From an uncultured Tolumonas sp. (GTDB lineage Bacteria > Pseudomonadota > Gammaproteobacteria > Enterobacterales > Aeromonadaceae), in NCBI RefSeq assembly GCF_963676665.1, contig NZ_OY781378.1, forward strand, positions 1,146,001 to 1,210,000: a DNA stretch of 64,000 nucleotides, written 5' to 3'. The notes below the pieces were generated by a model. It searched no databases. It was given only the letters and a program-made list of their open reading frames with translations, and was not told the DNA's origin. Made by a program: the position numbers and the translations under genes. Position 1 is the first letter of the stretch; every line of letters begins with the position of its first letter. This document shows, in pieces, positions 8,255-18,024 of this stretch.

Positions 8255-8336
8255 AAATTGTCTCAAAAAATAAATAGATAAGTTGCTATGATCCCATCTG
8301 TTGGTCTGCTTGTCCAAAACAGAATACAGTTGCTTA

Positions 8337-9368
8337 TTAAGTGGCGATTACAACCTGATCTCGTCCTTGATTTTTAGCCTGATAAAGTGCGTTATCGGCT
8401 TGAGAATAAAGCTGCTGGTTAGTTTGATCTGCGACCCAGGTTGCTAATCCTGCGCTGGAAGTGATTCGGATTTCGATTTGTTTCCAACTAAAACGGTGAT
8501 GCCGTAGCACTGATAAAATGCGTTCTAATACAAACTTGGCCTGTTGCTGATCGGTGTTACCCATGATCAGGAAGAATTCTTCGCCACCAATACGGCCCAA
8601 ACAATCCAGTTTTCTGATCTGTTGCTGGCATAACAACGCAAACTCTTTTAACACCAGATCGCCAGCGGCATGTCCCCATGTGTCATTCACATGTTTGAAG
8701 TGGTCGAGATCGAGTACGGCTACAGATAAAGGTGATGATTGCCGGTTGGCGCGAACTATCTCGATATCCAGACATTCCATTACTTTGCGGCGGTTAAATA
8801 ATCCTGTCAGCGGATCGCGCTCTGCGAGGAAACGCAGGTTTTCTTCCTGATTTTTTTGGTCGGTGGTGTCGTAAGTGATGTCGACAATTCCCGTTACATT
8901 ATGGTGTTGATCAAAGCAGGGGATATAAGCGCCATGGACAAATTTGATCGGGCTGTCTTTACTTGGGCCATGGTCATCAAAGTGCTGAGTTTCACCCTGC
9001 AATGCCTTCCGTAATAGGTTCATATGCCGTTCTTTAAGTTCTGATGGCAAAATATCATTCACGTAATAGCCTTCGATGTCTGCACGAGAAATACCAAGAT
9101 GTCGTTCGTAATATTGATTGGCGATTACAAATTGAAGATTGGTATTCAGCAATGAGACAAAGCAGGGCATTGCGTCAATCATGGTTCGCAACTGGGAATA
9201 TTGCTGCGCCGATAATTGTTCTTGTCTGACTTTGCGGGTGATGTTGTAAATGCAGTGAACAAAACCACCGGATGGTAAAGGCTGGTGTTTAAATTCTAGC
9301 GTATCACCATCATGTTTGAGCTGTGTGTAGTATAGCTGGTGCTCTGCAATTGCTTTATTAAGCTCAAT
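8337..9368 (-). pseudogene. 3' part of PAS-PAS-GGDEF diguanylate cyclase gene split by IS21-family element
   Basis: This is the larger part of a gene whose 5' end lies at 11839-12082 beyond the insertion. Removing the IS and one copy of the 7-bp target duplication joins the halves in one open frame of 422 codons. The 3' part holds the end of the first PAS, a second PAS (from MIDAMPCFVSLL) and a complete GGDEF domain. The active-site motif is GGEEF, with RKLD (an RxxD inhibitory site) five residues before it. Within this part an ATG at 9191 could start a 284-aa protein with PAS and GGDEF domains. istA and istB are transcribed towards it, so read-through may express an active cyclase lacking its N-terminal sensor. 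Confidence 0.88.
9362..9368. repeat. Target site duplication, left copy (GCTCAAT)
   Basis: GCTCAAT directly abuts the TG end of the IS. The same heptamer abuts the CA end at 11839-11845. Confidence 0.88.
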
Positions 9369-9429
9369 TGTTGATTTGCGCTTAAAACTGACCCACTTTT
9401 TGCGTTGAATTTTGACCCACCCTAATTCA

Positions 9430-10218
9430 CTATTTTACGGGTTTGGGTTGTGGATAAACCGGTGTCTTTTTCTCCTTTTTCCCCTTGGTTGAACTTTCTT
9501 TAAAACGATAGCTGTCATTCCCAGTTTCAACAATATGGCAATGGTGTGTCACCCGATCTAACAGGGCTGTTGTCATCTTCGCATCACCAAATACATTCGA
9601 CCATTCCGCAAAATTCAGATTGGTCGTGATGATCATGCTGGTACATTCGTATAGTTTACTCATCAAGTGAAAGAGTAAGGCGCCACCCGTTTGACTAAAG
9701 GGTAAGTAACCCATTTCATCCAGTACAACTAAGTCGGTGTGCATCAATCTGGCCGCGATTTGTCCTGCTTTGCCTTGCTGTTTTTCTTTCTCCAGCGCAT
9801 TCACCAATTCAATGGTCGAAAAGAATCGAACGCGTCGGTGAAACTGTTCAATGGCCTGTATCCCGATGGCGGTAGCAAGATGGGTTTTACCGGTTCCCGG
9901 GCCGCCCACTAAAACCACATTTTGTGCATTATCCATAAAGTCACCTTGGCATAGTTGCCGGATAAGCGCCTCATTAGCCATGCTCTCAGTAAAGTTAAAA
10001 CCATTCACATCTCGATAGGCAGGAAACTTAGCGGCTTTTAATTGATAGGCCACCGAGCGAACTTCTCGCTCTGCCAGTTCTGCTTTCAATAAATGATCTA
10101 ATACCGTGATGCTGGCCTGAAATGCCGGTGAGTCTTGTTCCGCAAGATCTGCCAGCGCGTGAGCCATGCCATATAACTTCAGTGATTTAAGTACGGGGAG
10201 CATGGCATTAGTGAGCAT
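9430..10218 (-). CDS. istB: IS21-family helper ATPase IstB
   Basis: A 262-aa AAA+ ATPase of the DnaC/IstB family that assists the IstA transposase in target selection. Walker A is [15 protein letters not shown] and Walker B is [13 protein letters not shown], followed by the conserved [12 protein letters not shown] and [12 protein letters not shown] sensor region. The length is usual for IstB. It overlaps the end of istA by 11 bp, the normal coupling in this family. The C-terminal tail is Lys-rich. Confidence 0.95.
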   Translation of the reverse strand: MLTNAMLPVLKSLKLYGMAHALADLAEQDSPAFQASITVLDHLLKAELAEREVRSVAYQLKAAKFPAYRDVNGFNFTESMANEALIRQLCQGDFMDNAQNVVLVGGPGTGKTHLATAIGIQAIEQFHRRVRFFSTIELVNALEKEKQQGKAGQIAARLMHTDLVVLDEMGYLPFSQTGGALLFHLMSKLYECTSMIITTNLNFAEWSNVFGDAKMTTALLDRVTHHCHIVETGNDSYRFKESSTKGKKEKKTPVYPQPKPVK

Positions 10219-11725
10219 GATGATCTCCTTGCAGTCTCAGATTGTCATAGCGGGTCACGTTAGCCAACGGCTCGATCTTCAGTGTCAGCTCGGGTGGGAC
10301 ATCTATCGGTGCCAGCGGTGTTTTATCCAGTAATCGACTCAAAATATTGAGGACAATTTGCTTCGAGGGTGCGCCCGTCTCCAACGCTAATTCAACTGCC
10401 GTCAATACATCCTGTTCATCGTGCAGCAATACCAGCGCTAAAATGTCCACCATCTCCCGATCACCTCCTATGCGCTTGAGTAGAATGGATTGCAATGTCC
10501 GGAAGGCTTGAGGCAATTCGACAAACGGCGCACCGTTACGCAATGCCCCCGGCTTTCGCTGTAATACAGAGAGATAATGTCGCCAGTCGTAGATGATGAG
10601 TGGGTGTTCATGTTTGCGATTAAACAACCGTTGATGGACCGCGATAATGCCGCCTTCTGCAATCACCTCGAGACGGTCATGATAAATGTGCAAACTCACC
10701 GGGCGGTTGGCAAATGACGAGGGCACGCTGTAACGCGTGCGTTCAAAGGTCAGCAAACTCGTGGGAGAGATCCGCTTTGTTTGCTCGACGAATCCATCAA
10801 AAGGCTGGCCAACTGGCATCAGGAAGGGACGTTCATCATCCAGTGCGGCCTGGATTGTTCTGGCTTCAGTAGGATGGGTTGATTCATGCCAGAGCGCGAC
10901 ACAACGTGCAGCCAACCAATCGTTCAATGCCGTCAGTGACGGCATCTCAGGCACTTTTTGCCACAATCGTCGCCGGGCATCCTGTACATTCTTCTCGATC
11001 TGACCCTTTTCCCAACCGGCGGCTGGATTACAAAACTCAGCCTCAAACAAATAGTGACTAACCATGGCCGCAAACCGGGCATTCACATCGCGCTGCTTAC
11101 CCTGTTTTACCTTATCTACGGCGGTCTTCATATTGTCGTAGATGCCCCGTTGTGGAATACCACCCCATGCCGTAAAGGCATGGTAATGCGCATCAAACAG
11201 CATCTCATGGGTTTGCAGCGGATAAGCGCGAACGAAGAAAGCACGGCTGTAACTCAATTTACAATGAGCAACTTGCAGCTTGACGCGTTCACCCGCAATT
11301 ACCGCCCAATCCTCGCTCCAATCAAATTGAAATGCTTCGCCGGGCGAAAACTGCAAAGGGATATAGGTGTGCTTGCTAGCACCGTGAGTGGATTCTAATT
11401 GCCGACGACGCCACTCGCGGGCAAATACCGCTACGCGATCATAGGAGCCATCAAAACCGAGGGTACATAAATCAGCGTGCATCTGTTTGACGGAGCGGCG
11501 TTGTTTACGAGAGGTTCTGGCTGCATCGGTTAACCACTGCGTCAGTTTATCGGTAAAAGCATCGAGTTTACTGGGTGTTTGCCGTTGAGGATAAAGGGGT
11601 TCAGCAATCTCAGTTCTGAGATAACGGCGAACTGTATTGCGGGAAAATCCGGTACGGCGGGCGATCTCCCGGATCGAGAGTTTATCGCGGAAATACCAAC
11701 GTCTGATCTTGCTCAAAATGGCCAC
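10208..11725 (-). CDS. istA: IS21-family transposase IstA
   Basis: DDE transposase of the element. I place the start at GTG 11725 ([12 protein letters not shown], 505 aa) because TTAGGAG lies 8 nt upstream. An open frame extends further to 11797 without a ribosome site. The N-terminus has a helix-turn-helix ([20 protein letters not shown]). The catalytic core shows FQFDWSED, then [11 protein letters not shown], then [11 protein letters not shown], consistent with the D-D-E triad. There is no frameshift or stop, so it looks functional. Confidence 0.94.
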   Translation of the reverse strand: MAILSKIRRWYFRDKLSIREIARRTGFSRNTVRRYLRTEIAEPLYPQRQTPSKLDAFTDKLTQWLTDAARTSRKQRRSVKQMHADLCTLGFDGSYDRVAVFAREWRRRQLESTHGASKHTYIPLQFSPGEAFQFDWSEDWAVIAGERVKLQVAHCKLSYSRAFFVRAYPLQTHEMLFDAHYHAFTAWGGIPQRGIYDNMKTAVDKVKQGKQRDVNARFAAMVSHYLFEAEFCNPAAGWEKGQIEKNVQDARRRLWQKVPEMPSLTALNDWLAARCVALWHESTHPTEARTIQAALDDERPFLMPVGQPFDGFVEQTKRISPTSLLTFERTRYSVPSSFANRPVSLHIYHDRLEVIAEGGIIAVHQRLFNRKHEHPLIIYDWRHYLSVLQRKPGALRNGAPFVELPQAFRTLQSILLKRIGGDREMVDILALVLLHDEQDVLTAVELALETGAPSKQIVLNILSRLLDKTPLAPIDVPPELTLKIEPLANVTRYDNLRLQGDHHAH

Positions 11726-11838
11726 GTTAATCACTCCTAACTCCCGCTCATAAAATAAGCAGGATAGTCTGTTTACGTGGGTCAAATTTCGACGCAAATA
11801 TGTGGGTTTAGTGGGTCAGTTTTAAACGCAAATCAACA

Positions 11839-11845
11839 GCTCAAT
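11839..11845. repeat. Target site duplication, right copy (GCTCAAT)
   Basis: The second copy of the heptamer flanking the IS. It lies inside the 5' part of the interrupted PAS-GGDEF gene. Confidence 0.88.
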
Positions 11846-12082
11846 AAACCAAAGTCGTGATAACCCTTGCAAATCGCTCCATGCTGACAGTAGCTCGATG
11901 TAATTGACTGGCTGTAGGCTTGGGTATTCTATGGAAAACAGTTTTTGACAGAAGGTGTTGTAGTAACCGAGCATTCCCTGCGCATCAACAAATAACACGC
12001 CATGATCCACAATGTTAAGATATTCTTCGGCATTAAAATCAAGAGGTGGTAGCTGTGGAGATGGCGAGTTAGGTGTCGTCAT
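11839..12082 (-). pseudogene. 5' part of PAS-PAS-GGDEF diguanylate cyclase gene
   Basis: The start codon at 12082 opens 81 codons of original gene sequence (MTTPNSPSP to RLWFIE). Translation then runs into the IS and stops after a few foreign residues. The fragment contains most of a PAS fold: EEYLNIVDHGVLFVDAQGML, then YYNTFCQKLFSIEYPSLQ. In the reconstructed frame WFIEL continues as NKAIAEHQLYYTQLKHDGDT on the other side of the element. On its own this piece cannot make a cyclase. Confidence 0.85.
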
Positions 12083-12267
12083 TACTGATCCCTATGAATC
12101 AACCTGAAATTTTTCCTCTTAACGTAAAGAATAGAACGCTTATTTAGATAAGATCAGGATTTCAGAGTCAATTTTGATCGAATGGTTTATTTATTCGCCA
12201 CATAGAATCTAAGTGTCAAAAAAGGCTTGCTTGTTTCGAGCTCTCTGACTAATATCCGCCCCACTGA

Positions 12268-12344
<77 letters not shown>

Positions 12345-12351
12345 AATCAGG

Positions 12352-12380
12352 AAAGGCCGCTTTTAGAAGCGGCCTTTTTT
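12352..12380 (+). terminator. Terminator after tRNA-fMet copy 1
   Basis: AGGCCGCTT-TTAG-AAGCGGCCT stem followed by a run of T residues, about 10 nt after the CCA end. Confidence 0.9.
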
Positions 12381-12560
12381 ATTTCGGTTAATTTAGATAC
12401 GTGTATCATTATGTTAACCAAATGAATATGCGTTCGGTTTTAGCAAGCTGATTACACTGCTGTTTGATGAAACAGATAGCTGATTGATTTGTTATCATTA
12501 AATGGATTGTAATAAAAACCTTGCTAATTCAATAATTTCAGTTTATTATTCTCTCACTGA

Positions 12561-12637
<77 letters not shown>

Positions 12638-12643
12638 AATCAG

Positions 12644-12674
12644 AAAAGGCCGCTTTTAAAGCGGCCTTTTTTAT
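12644..12674 (+). terminator. Terminator after tRNA-fMet copy 2
   Basis: AAAGGCCGCTTT-TA-AAGCGGCCTTTTTT, nearly the same hairpin as after copy 1. Confidence 0.9.
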
Positions 12675-12697
12675 TGCTCAAATTTCCTCTGATTGTC

Positions 12698-13786
12698 TCA
12701 ATCGCAGCTCTTATCTTGAGGCTCTGTTGTTTGTAATTCAGATTCTTCCAGCCATTCCTGCCACACAGCTATTAATATCGCCAATATGACTGGCCCAAGA
12801 AATAACCCCACTAGACCGAATGCGGCTAATCCACCGAGTACGCCAAACATGACCAGTAAAAAAGGAATTCGGGTTGCATTACTGATCACCATAGGTCGAA
12901 CCAAATTATCTACGGAGCTGACAGCTAAGGTTCCCCATAAAAACAGAATAATGCCATCAAGATAATTTCCTTCTGCTAATAAAAGTACCGATACAGTCAC
13001 CCAAACAAAGGGGGCGCCGAATGGAATTAATGCAGCCAGCGCTGTTAATGCGCCCAGCAGCATTGGGGCGGGAATTCCAGTCCACCAGTATCCGATACCC
13101 GCGACAAAACCTTGTGCCAATGCGGTGGCGATTAGCCCCCAAACGACGGCTTTCGTCATTCCACCGACGGCTGTCAGATAGTTGTCGATCCGTGCACCAA
13201 GGAAACGAAATAACACCCGATGAACTTGCATCAAGACATGGTCGCCATCTCGAAACAAGAAAAAGAGTGTGATCAGCGCAAACCCCATCTTGGCAGCATT
13301 ACGCCCCACGTCGCCTAAAACTGTTATTAGTTGATTTGAGCCTTCGCTAATCCATGTTGAGATTTTAGCCTGAAAAGCTGCCGGGTTAGCGGTCATTTGG
13401 GTAAACAGATCGTTTAGCCAATTCCCCAACCAAGGCAATGTACGAATATATTTAGGCAGTTCAGGCGGGGCTTGTGTCAATCGGGCACTTAGCTCAACAA
13501 ACACCAAACTCACTTCGTTTTTTAGTAATGAAAGCATCCACAATGTTGGTAAAACGAATGCTGCCGTGAGCAAGAGCGTCATGAGTAGTGCACTCAGTGT
13601 TTTACCCTGATGAATATATTTGCGTATTAGCAAAAAGAGCGGCCAGGTGGCATAGGCAATGATCATGGCCCAAGCAACGGGAACAATAAAAGGCTGCAAT
13701 ACGATATAACCGAGGATGAGTAAACCGCCTAACAATAAGCCAACAATCGTACGGCGAATAAAACGAGCGGTGACCTGATCAAGCAT
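12698..13786 (-). CDS. AI-2E/PerM-family membrane transporter (YdiK-like)
   Basis: A 362-aa inner-membrane protein with about seven to eight hydrophobic segments in the AI-2E transporter (UPF0118) pattern. There is a pair at residues 12-50, one near 62-85, a soluble stretch of about 80 residues, then a helical bundle. The glycine/proline-rich core shows TALAALIPFGAPFVW and SSVDNLVRPMVISNATRIPF, which are family signatures. The overall layout is closest to E. coli YdiK. Family members export autoinducer-2 or carry ions such as Na+/H+, so the substrate is open. It converges on the tRNA genes. Confidence 0.85.
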   Translation of the reverse strand: MLDQVTARFIRRTIVGLLLGGLLILGYIVLQPFIVPVAWAMIIAYATWPLFLLIRKYIHQGKTLSALLMTLLLTAAFVLPTLWMLSLLKNEVSLVFVELSARLTQAPPELPKYIRTLPWLGNWLNDLFTQMTANPAAFQAKISTWISEGSNQLITVLGDVGRNAAKMGFALITLFFLFRDGDHVLMQVHRVLFRFLGARIDNYLTAVGGMTKAVVWGLIATALAQGFVAGIGYWWTGIPAPMLLGALTALAALIPFGAPFVWVTVSVLLLAEGNYLDGIILFLWGTLAVSSVDNLVRPMVISNATRIPFLLVMFGVLGGLAAFGLVGLFLGPVILAILIAVWQEWLEESELQTTEPQDKSCD

Positions 13787-13989
13787 GATGATTCCCTGCT
13801 AAGTCATGAATCGTAGAAAACAATTTTTACATCAACATAATTATAGTGACGGATGTTTTTGCATGATGCTTATTCTCCGAGCTATCGTTTGAATGGAATA
13901 AACTGTTGTCATAAAAATGTAATAAATGAAGTTGGTGCTATAGTCTAAAATCAGATTTTAGTTACAAATCCAGAGGGTCATAGTTTCCT

Positions 13990-15621
13990 ATGTCTATTAA
14001 TCGTTCATTACGTAGTCAATTGCTCACGTTGCAAGGAGCTAGCGTCTTCCTCGTCATTCTTATTGCTTTATTTTGTTTCCGATATTTGTCACAGGCGGTT
14101 ACCGCGTATAGCGATCTGATGTCTGGAACGCTTAAGTCCTCTCAAATGGTAGATACCGCAAATCTGGAATTTAAAATTCAGGTACAGGAATGGAAAAATG
14201 TTCTGTTACGGGGGAAAAAGCCGGAGAGTCTGGATAAGTACTGGAAGCAGTTTGAGTCTCAGGAGTCGAAAGTTAATGCTCAATTGACAGCATTACAAAC
14301 ATTGGCAACAAATCAAAACGATCCGGCACTAGTTTCTCAAATAAAAGAACTGCTTGATGAACATACACAATTAGGCGTTGCATATCGTAAAGGCAAAGAT
14401 GTTTTTTTAGCGGCTGGCGCTGATCCGACTGTAGGAGACAAAGCGGTAACGGGTATTGACCGTGGCGCGAGTGAAAAAATGTCTGCGTTGGTTAAGTTGT
14501 TACATGAAAAAGCCGAAAAAGAATCATTACTTATTCGTGAGCATGCTAATCGCGCCGTTTTGATTGGTATCGTTACTATTATTGCATCGAGTGTCTTGGT
14601 GATTTTATTTGGTATCTGGCTTATCAATCGTCGAATTATTCATCCTGTCCGTGACGTGATTGGTTATATAACGCAACTCAGTCAGGGTCATTTCGAACGT
14701 GGCTTCCAGATCCAACGGCAGGATGAATTAGGTTCATTGGCTAAAGCGGCTAATATCCTGCGCGATTCTTTATTTAGTACATTCACCCAACTGAAACAAA
14801 GTATCGATCAGCTCGATCAATCCAGCTCAAAACTGAAAAACACCGCCAGTATTATGGCTGGCAGTGCCCGCGATCAATTAGGACGGACTGATTTAGTTGC
14901 GACCGCAATGCATGAAATGTCTGCCACGGCTCAGGATGTAGCGAATAGTGCAGAGACAGCGGCTGTCGCTGCAAATCAAGCTGATCGGGCCGCGCAAGAG
15001 GGCGAACTGGTGATGCAGTCAACCATCACCATGATTACCCGAATGAGTGGCGAGATAGAAAATACGGCCGGTGTTATTCAGCAGTTAGATGAAGATAGTC
15101 GCCGGATCAGTACGGTATTAGAAGTGATCCGCAATATTGCTGATCAGACTAATTTACTCGCATTAAATGCGGCCATTGAAGCAGCGAGAGCTGGTGAACA
15201 TGGGCGAGGCTTTGCGGTTGTTGCGGATGAAGTTCGCACATTGGCAAAACGGACGGCAGATTCTACGGCTGAAATTAATACCATCATCACGACCGTACAA
15301 AGTGGAACGAAAGATGCGGTACAGGCGATTGCGAGTAGTCGGTTATTGAGTGGTGATAGTGTTGAAAAAGTCACGGAAGCGGGTGATATGTTGCAACAAA
15401 TTACAACAGCAATCAGTGAAATTCACGATATGACTCAGCAGATAGCAACAGCCGCTGAAGAGCAAACATCGGTCGTTGAAGATATTTCACGCAACTTAAT
15501 TGAGATTAAAGATATTGCTACTGACAATCAGGATAATGCGAATGTGACTGAAGGAACGAGTCATCAATTACATACTATTTCATCTGAATTACACCAGACT
15601 ATGCATAAATTGATGAACTAG
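13990..15621 (+). CDS. Methyl-accepting chemotaxis protein
   Basis: A 543-aa transmembrane chemoreceptor. TM1 is at about residues 13-32 and a helical periplasmic sensor of about 155 residues follows. TM2 is at about 190-212, then a HAMP domain ([20 protein letters not shown]). The cytoplasmic signalling domain carries the conserved hairpin tip [19 protein letters not shown] followed by [12 protein letters not shown] (about residues 382-413). The ligand domain looks like a four-helix bundle, but its ligand cannot be told from sequence. It is a single-gene unit with its own terminator, facing away from the AI-2E-family gene. Confidence 0.93.
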   Translation: MSINRSLRSQLLTLQGASVFLVILIALFCFRYLSQAVTAYSDLMSGTLKSSQMVDTANLEFKIQVQEWKNVLLRGKKPESLDKYWKQFESQESKVNAQLTALQTLATNQNDPALVSQIKELLDEHTQLGVAYRKGKDVFLAAGADPTVGDKAVTGIDRGASEKMSALVKLLHEKAEKESLLIREHANRAVLIGIVTIIASSVLVILFGIWLINRRIIHPVRDVIGYITQLSQGHFERGFQIQRQDELGSLAKAANILRDSLFSTFTQLKQSIDQLDQSSSKLKNTASIMAGSARDQLGRTDLVATAMHEMSATAQDVANSAETAAVAANQADRAAQEGELVMQSTITMITRMSGEIENTAGVIQQLDEDSRRISTVLEVIRNIADQTNLLALNAAIEAARAGEHGRGFAVVADEVRTLAKRTADSTAEINTIITTVQSGTKDAVQAIASSRLLSGDSVEKVTEAGDMLQQITTAISEIHDMTQQIATAAEEQTSVVEDISRNLIEIKDIATDNQDNANVTEGTSHQLHTISSELHQTMHKLMN

Positions 15622-15635
15622 TTTTTATCTTATTA

Positions 15636-15670
15636 AACAGAGCTAATTAATCTTAATAGCTCTGTTTTTT
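15636..15670 (+). terminator. Terminator of the chemoreceptor gene
   Basis: AACAGAGCTA-(11 nt)-TAGCTCTGTT stem followed by TTTTTT, 15 nt after the stop codon. Confidence 0.85.
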
Positions 15671-15678
15671 ATAAACTA

Positions 15679-16293
15679 CTACGGTCGCTTGCTGTTGAGC
15701 GTCCAATCAACCACTTCACGGCTCAAGTTATCGCAGGCCAGCCCGAAAGCTTGAATGATCGATTTCGCATCACTATTTTTACTTGTTTGATGAATGTCAA
15801 ACCGATGACTTGCGATAACTTGCTGGCTTTGTGAGTTGACCAAATGCATATCCAGTATGACCCGTATTTCGGGTTTGCCATTGCGATACTCACTTTGAAA
15901 AGCCGACAGTTCACTGGTTAGTTCGACATCCACATTGAAAGTACTGGTGTCGCTGGTGATGGTTTGGATCCGCCCGTCAGTTTGAAATGCATCGAGTAAC
16001 CGATCTCGTAACAGGATCGGTGCCCGATCACTCCAGCGTATGCCTTTGTAATTGCTGATCAGGTTCCCGTCAGGAATAACGGCAATCCGCACGCTATCAA
16101 GTGTCTGGTTGGCATGCGGGGTTATTAACCGCAATGACCAGTTCAGTTTTTCTGCCTGATGATGTGCGGATGTGATGGCCGGTAGACGATAAATCTGTAC
16201 TTGCTCCGAAGCGGGTAGCAGAGAACAGGCACTGAGTAAGCAGGCCAGTAACAGTGAACTGATGTGAGGGAATCGTTTGACGTGAATGGTCAT
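15679..16293 (-). CDS. ABC-type transport auxiliary lipoprotein (PqiC/MlaD-partner type)
   Basis: A 204-aa predicted outer-membrane lipoprotein. The signal peptide ends in lipobox LLSAC with the lipidated Cys at residue 23, and Ser follows, so no inner-membrane retention signal is seen. The body has the PqiC/DUF330-like layout: VQIYRLPAI at the N-terminus and RAPILLRDRLLDAFQTDGRI in the middle. Such lipoproteins accompany MCE (MlaD/PqiB) proteins and probably receive or pass lipids at the outer membrane. Its start overlaps the stop of the MlaD-like gene by 4 bp. It is the last gene of the seven-gene operon. Confidence 0.85.
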   Translation of the reverse strand: MTIHVKRFPHISSLLLACLLSACSLLPASEQVQIYRLPAITSAHHQAEKLNWSLRLITPHANQTLDSVRIAVIPDGNLISNYKGIRWSDRAPILLRDRLLDAFQTDGRIQTITSDTSTFNVDVELTSELSAFQSEYRNGKPEIRVILDMHLVNSQSQQVIASHRFDIHQTSKNSDAKSIIQAFGLACDNLSREVVDWTLNSKRP

Positions 16294-17228
16294 GGCTGAA
16301 ACTCCTGCTTTTTCTCTCTATCGAGTAAAAAACCGGACGGATCTTCTTCAAGACGATGACTTAACCGGTTCAATGAACTCAGTGCTGCACGTAATTCCTG
16401 CAAGGCGGGGCCAAGATTGTTGAGGCTTTGCATGCCATTTTGGAGCGGCGCCTGATTGTTACTGAGTAGCTGTTCTAATTGGTGGGTAACACGTTTTAAA
16501 TTAGCCATCGATAGAGCTGCATTGTTCAGTACCTGTCGCCCTTGATCATCAAGCAGCCTGTTGGCATTCGTTGTGAGATGGGATATATCGTTCATAGCGG
16601 CGCTGGCTTGTTGACTCAGCGTTCTGACTTGCAGGATTGTTTCAGCCAGATCGTTGCGGTGTGTGGCGAACACACCGGTGACTTGTTCTAAATGAGAGAG
16701 TGTTTGGCTGAGGCTAAGTACATTCTCATCAGAAATCACCTTATTAAGATTACTGGCCAGATTGTTGATATTTTCCATCAGATTCTCACCATTCGCCAAA
16801 AAACGGCTGATGGGGGATGGATCTGCAACAATTATGGCATTTTTACCATCAACACCTTGTAATATAGGGCTATCAGGTGCGCCGCCAAACAAGCGGATCA
16901 AGGCACTCCCAGTGATATTGGCTAAGGCCAAACGAGCATGCGTATCTTGCTTAACCGGTGTTTTTCCTGACAGGCGAATATGTGCCCATACTTTGCGCGG
17001 ATCTTGCTGGTCGAGTTGCAAACTTTCGACTTCACCCACTTTGATACCGCTGAACTCCACCGGGCTGCCCGCGGTCAGGCCACTAACTTCTTCATTAAAC
17101 AGTATGTCGTAATAGACCAGTTCCTGTTTAGAACTGGATTTGCCCAACCAGAGTGAAAACAGCAGTATTCCTGCTATGGCTATAACGAGAAACAAACCAA
17201 TCAATACATGATGAGCACGGGTTTCCAT
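16290..17228 (-). CDS. MlaD-family MCE-domain protein
   Basis: A 312-aa periplasmic lipid-binding protein anchored by one N-terminal membrane segment (about residues 8-28). The MCE domain spans about residues 38-120, with YYDILFNEEVSGLTAGSPVE and FSGIKVGEVESLQLD typical of the family. The C-terminal 170 residues are predicted helical and rich in Asn, Leu and Gln, like the helical barrel of MCE proteins. It should sit on the MlaE-like permease and carry lipids through the periplasm. It starts 1 nt after the ATPase gene ends and overlaps the lipoprotein gene by 4 bp. Confidence 0.9.
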   Translation of the reverse strand: METRAHHVLIGLFLVIAIAGILLFSLWLGKSSSKQELVYYDILFNEEVSGLTAGSPVEFSGIKVGEVESLQLDQQDPRKVWAHIRLSGKTPVKQDTHARLALANITGSALIRLFGGAPDSPILQGVDGKNAIIVADPSPISRFLANGENLMENINNLASNLNKVISDENVLSLSQTLSHLEQVTGVFATHRNDLAETILQVRTLSQQASAAMNDISHLTTNANRLLDDQGRQVLNNAALSMANLKRVTHQLEQLLSNNQAPLQNGMQSLNNLGPALQELRAALSSLNRLSHRLEEDPSGFLLDREKKQEFQP

Positions 17229-17229
17229 C

Positions 17230-18024
17230 TCAGAGATTCTCCTGCTGTGTTCCGGCTAGTTGTTTCACTGCCCGCCCGCGGGGGCCGTGGAAATAGTCTT
17301 GTATCCAGGGATCCTCCATTGCTGCGACAGCCTCAAGTGTGTCGGCGATCAACACCCGTTTTTGTGCCAGCACAGCCACGCGGTCGCAGATGGTATAGAG
17401 CGTATCAAGATCATGAGTCACCAAAAAAACAGTAAACCCCAATGCATCGCGTAAGGTGAGGAGCAGTTGGTCGAATGCAGCCGCACTAATCGGATCTAAA
17501 CCAGCAGTTGGCTCATCAAGGAACAAAATTTCAGGGTCAAGTGCTAATGCGCGCGCCAATGCGGCACGTTTAATCATGCCACCGGATAATTCATCAGGAT
17601 ATTTCCGATAAGCATCTGGGGTTAAGCCCACCAGCGCCAATTTCATTCTGGCTAAATGTTCCGCATCGGCACGGTTGAGGGTGGTATGTTCAATCAGCGG
17701 CAGGGCGGTGTTTTCCAGCACCGTGAGCGAGGTAAATAAGGCGCCTTGCTGAAATAAAATGCCAAAGCGTTGCTCTAACTGTGAACGACTCTCTGCAGAG
17801 AGCACATTCAGCTGTTCACCAAAGAGCTGAATATCACCGGCATTGGAATTGTGCAGACCCACAATGCTGCGCAGCAATACCGATTTTCCGGTACCAGAAC
17901 CACCAACCACACCCAGTATTTCACCACGGGAAACATCCAGATCGAGATTTTCATGCACAATCTGGTTGCCAAAGCGGTTAAGTAACCCGCGAACCTGAAT
18001 AAGTGGCTGTTCTGTCTGTGTCAC
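17230..18024 (-). CDS. MlaF-like ABC transporter ATP-binding protein
   Basis: A 264-aa cytoplasmic ATPase. Walker A is GGSGTGKSVLLRSIVG, the signature is LSGGMIKRAALARALA and Walker B is ILFLDEPTAGLDPISAAAFD. LSGGM and the GLDPISA motif are typical of MlaF/Ttg2A ATPases that power MCE transporters. It overlaps the MlaE-like permease gene by 4 bp and lies 1 nt before the MCE gene. Its role is to drive lipid movement with the permease. The direction of transport is not shown by the sequence. Confidence 0.92.
   Translation of the reverse strand: MTQTEQPLIQVRGLLNRFGNQIVHENLDLDVSRGEILGVVGGSGTGKSVLLRSIVGLHNSNAGDIQLFGEQLNVLSAESRSQLEQRFGILFQQGALFTSLTVLENTALPLIEHTTLNRADAEHLARMKLALVGLTPDAYRKYPDELSGGMIKRAALARALALDPEILFLDEPTAGLDPISAAAFDQLLLTLRDALGFTVFLVTHDLDTLYTICDRVAVLAQKRVLIADTLEAVAAMEDPWIQDYFHGPRGRAVKQLAGTQQENL

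Larger units (their letters stand above)
9369..11838 (-). mobile_element. Complete IS21-family insertion sequence (2470 bp)
   Basis: The ends are TG...CA. The terminal inverted repeats are TGTTGATTTGCG followed by C or T, then TTAAAACTGACCCACT. Inside each end a second TTTGACCCAC motif occurs (around 9411 and 11775), as expected for the multiple transposase-binding repeats of IS21 elements. It carries istA and istB in the usual overlapping order. Both genes are intact and a 7-bp target duplication is present, which points to a fairly recent and probably active insertion. No copy of this IS is seen elsewhere in the window. Confidence 0.93.
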
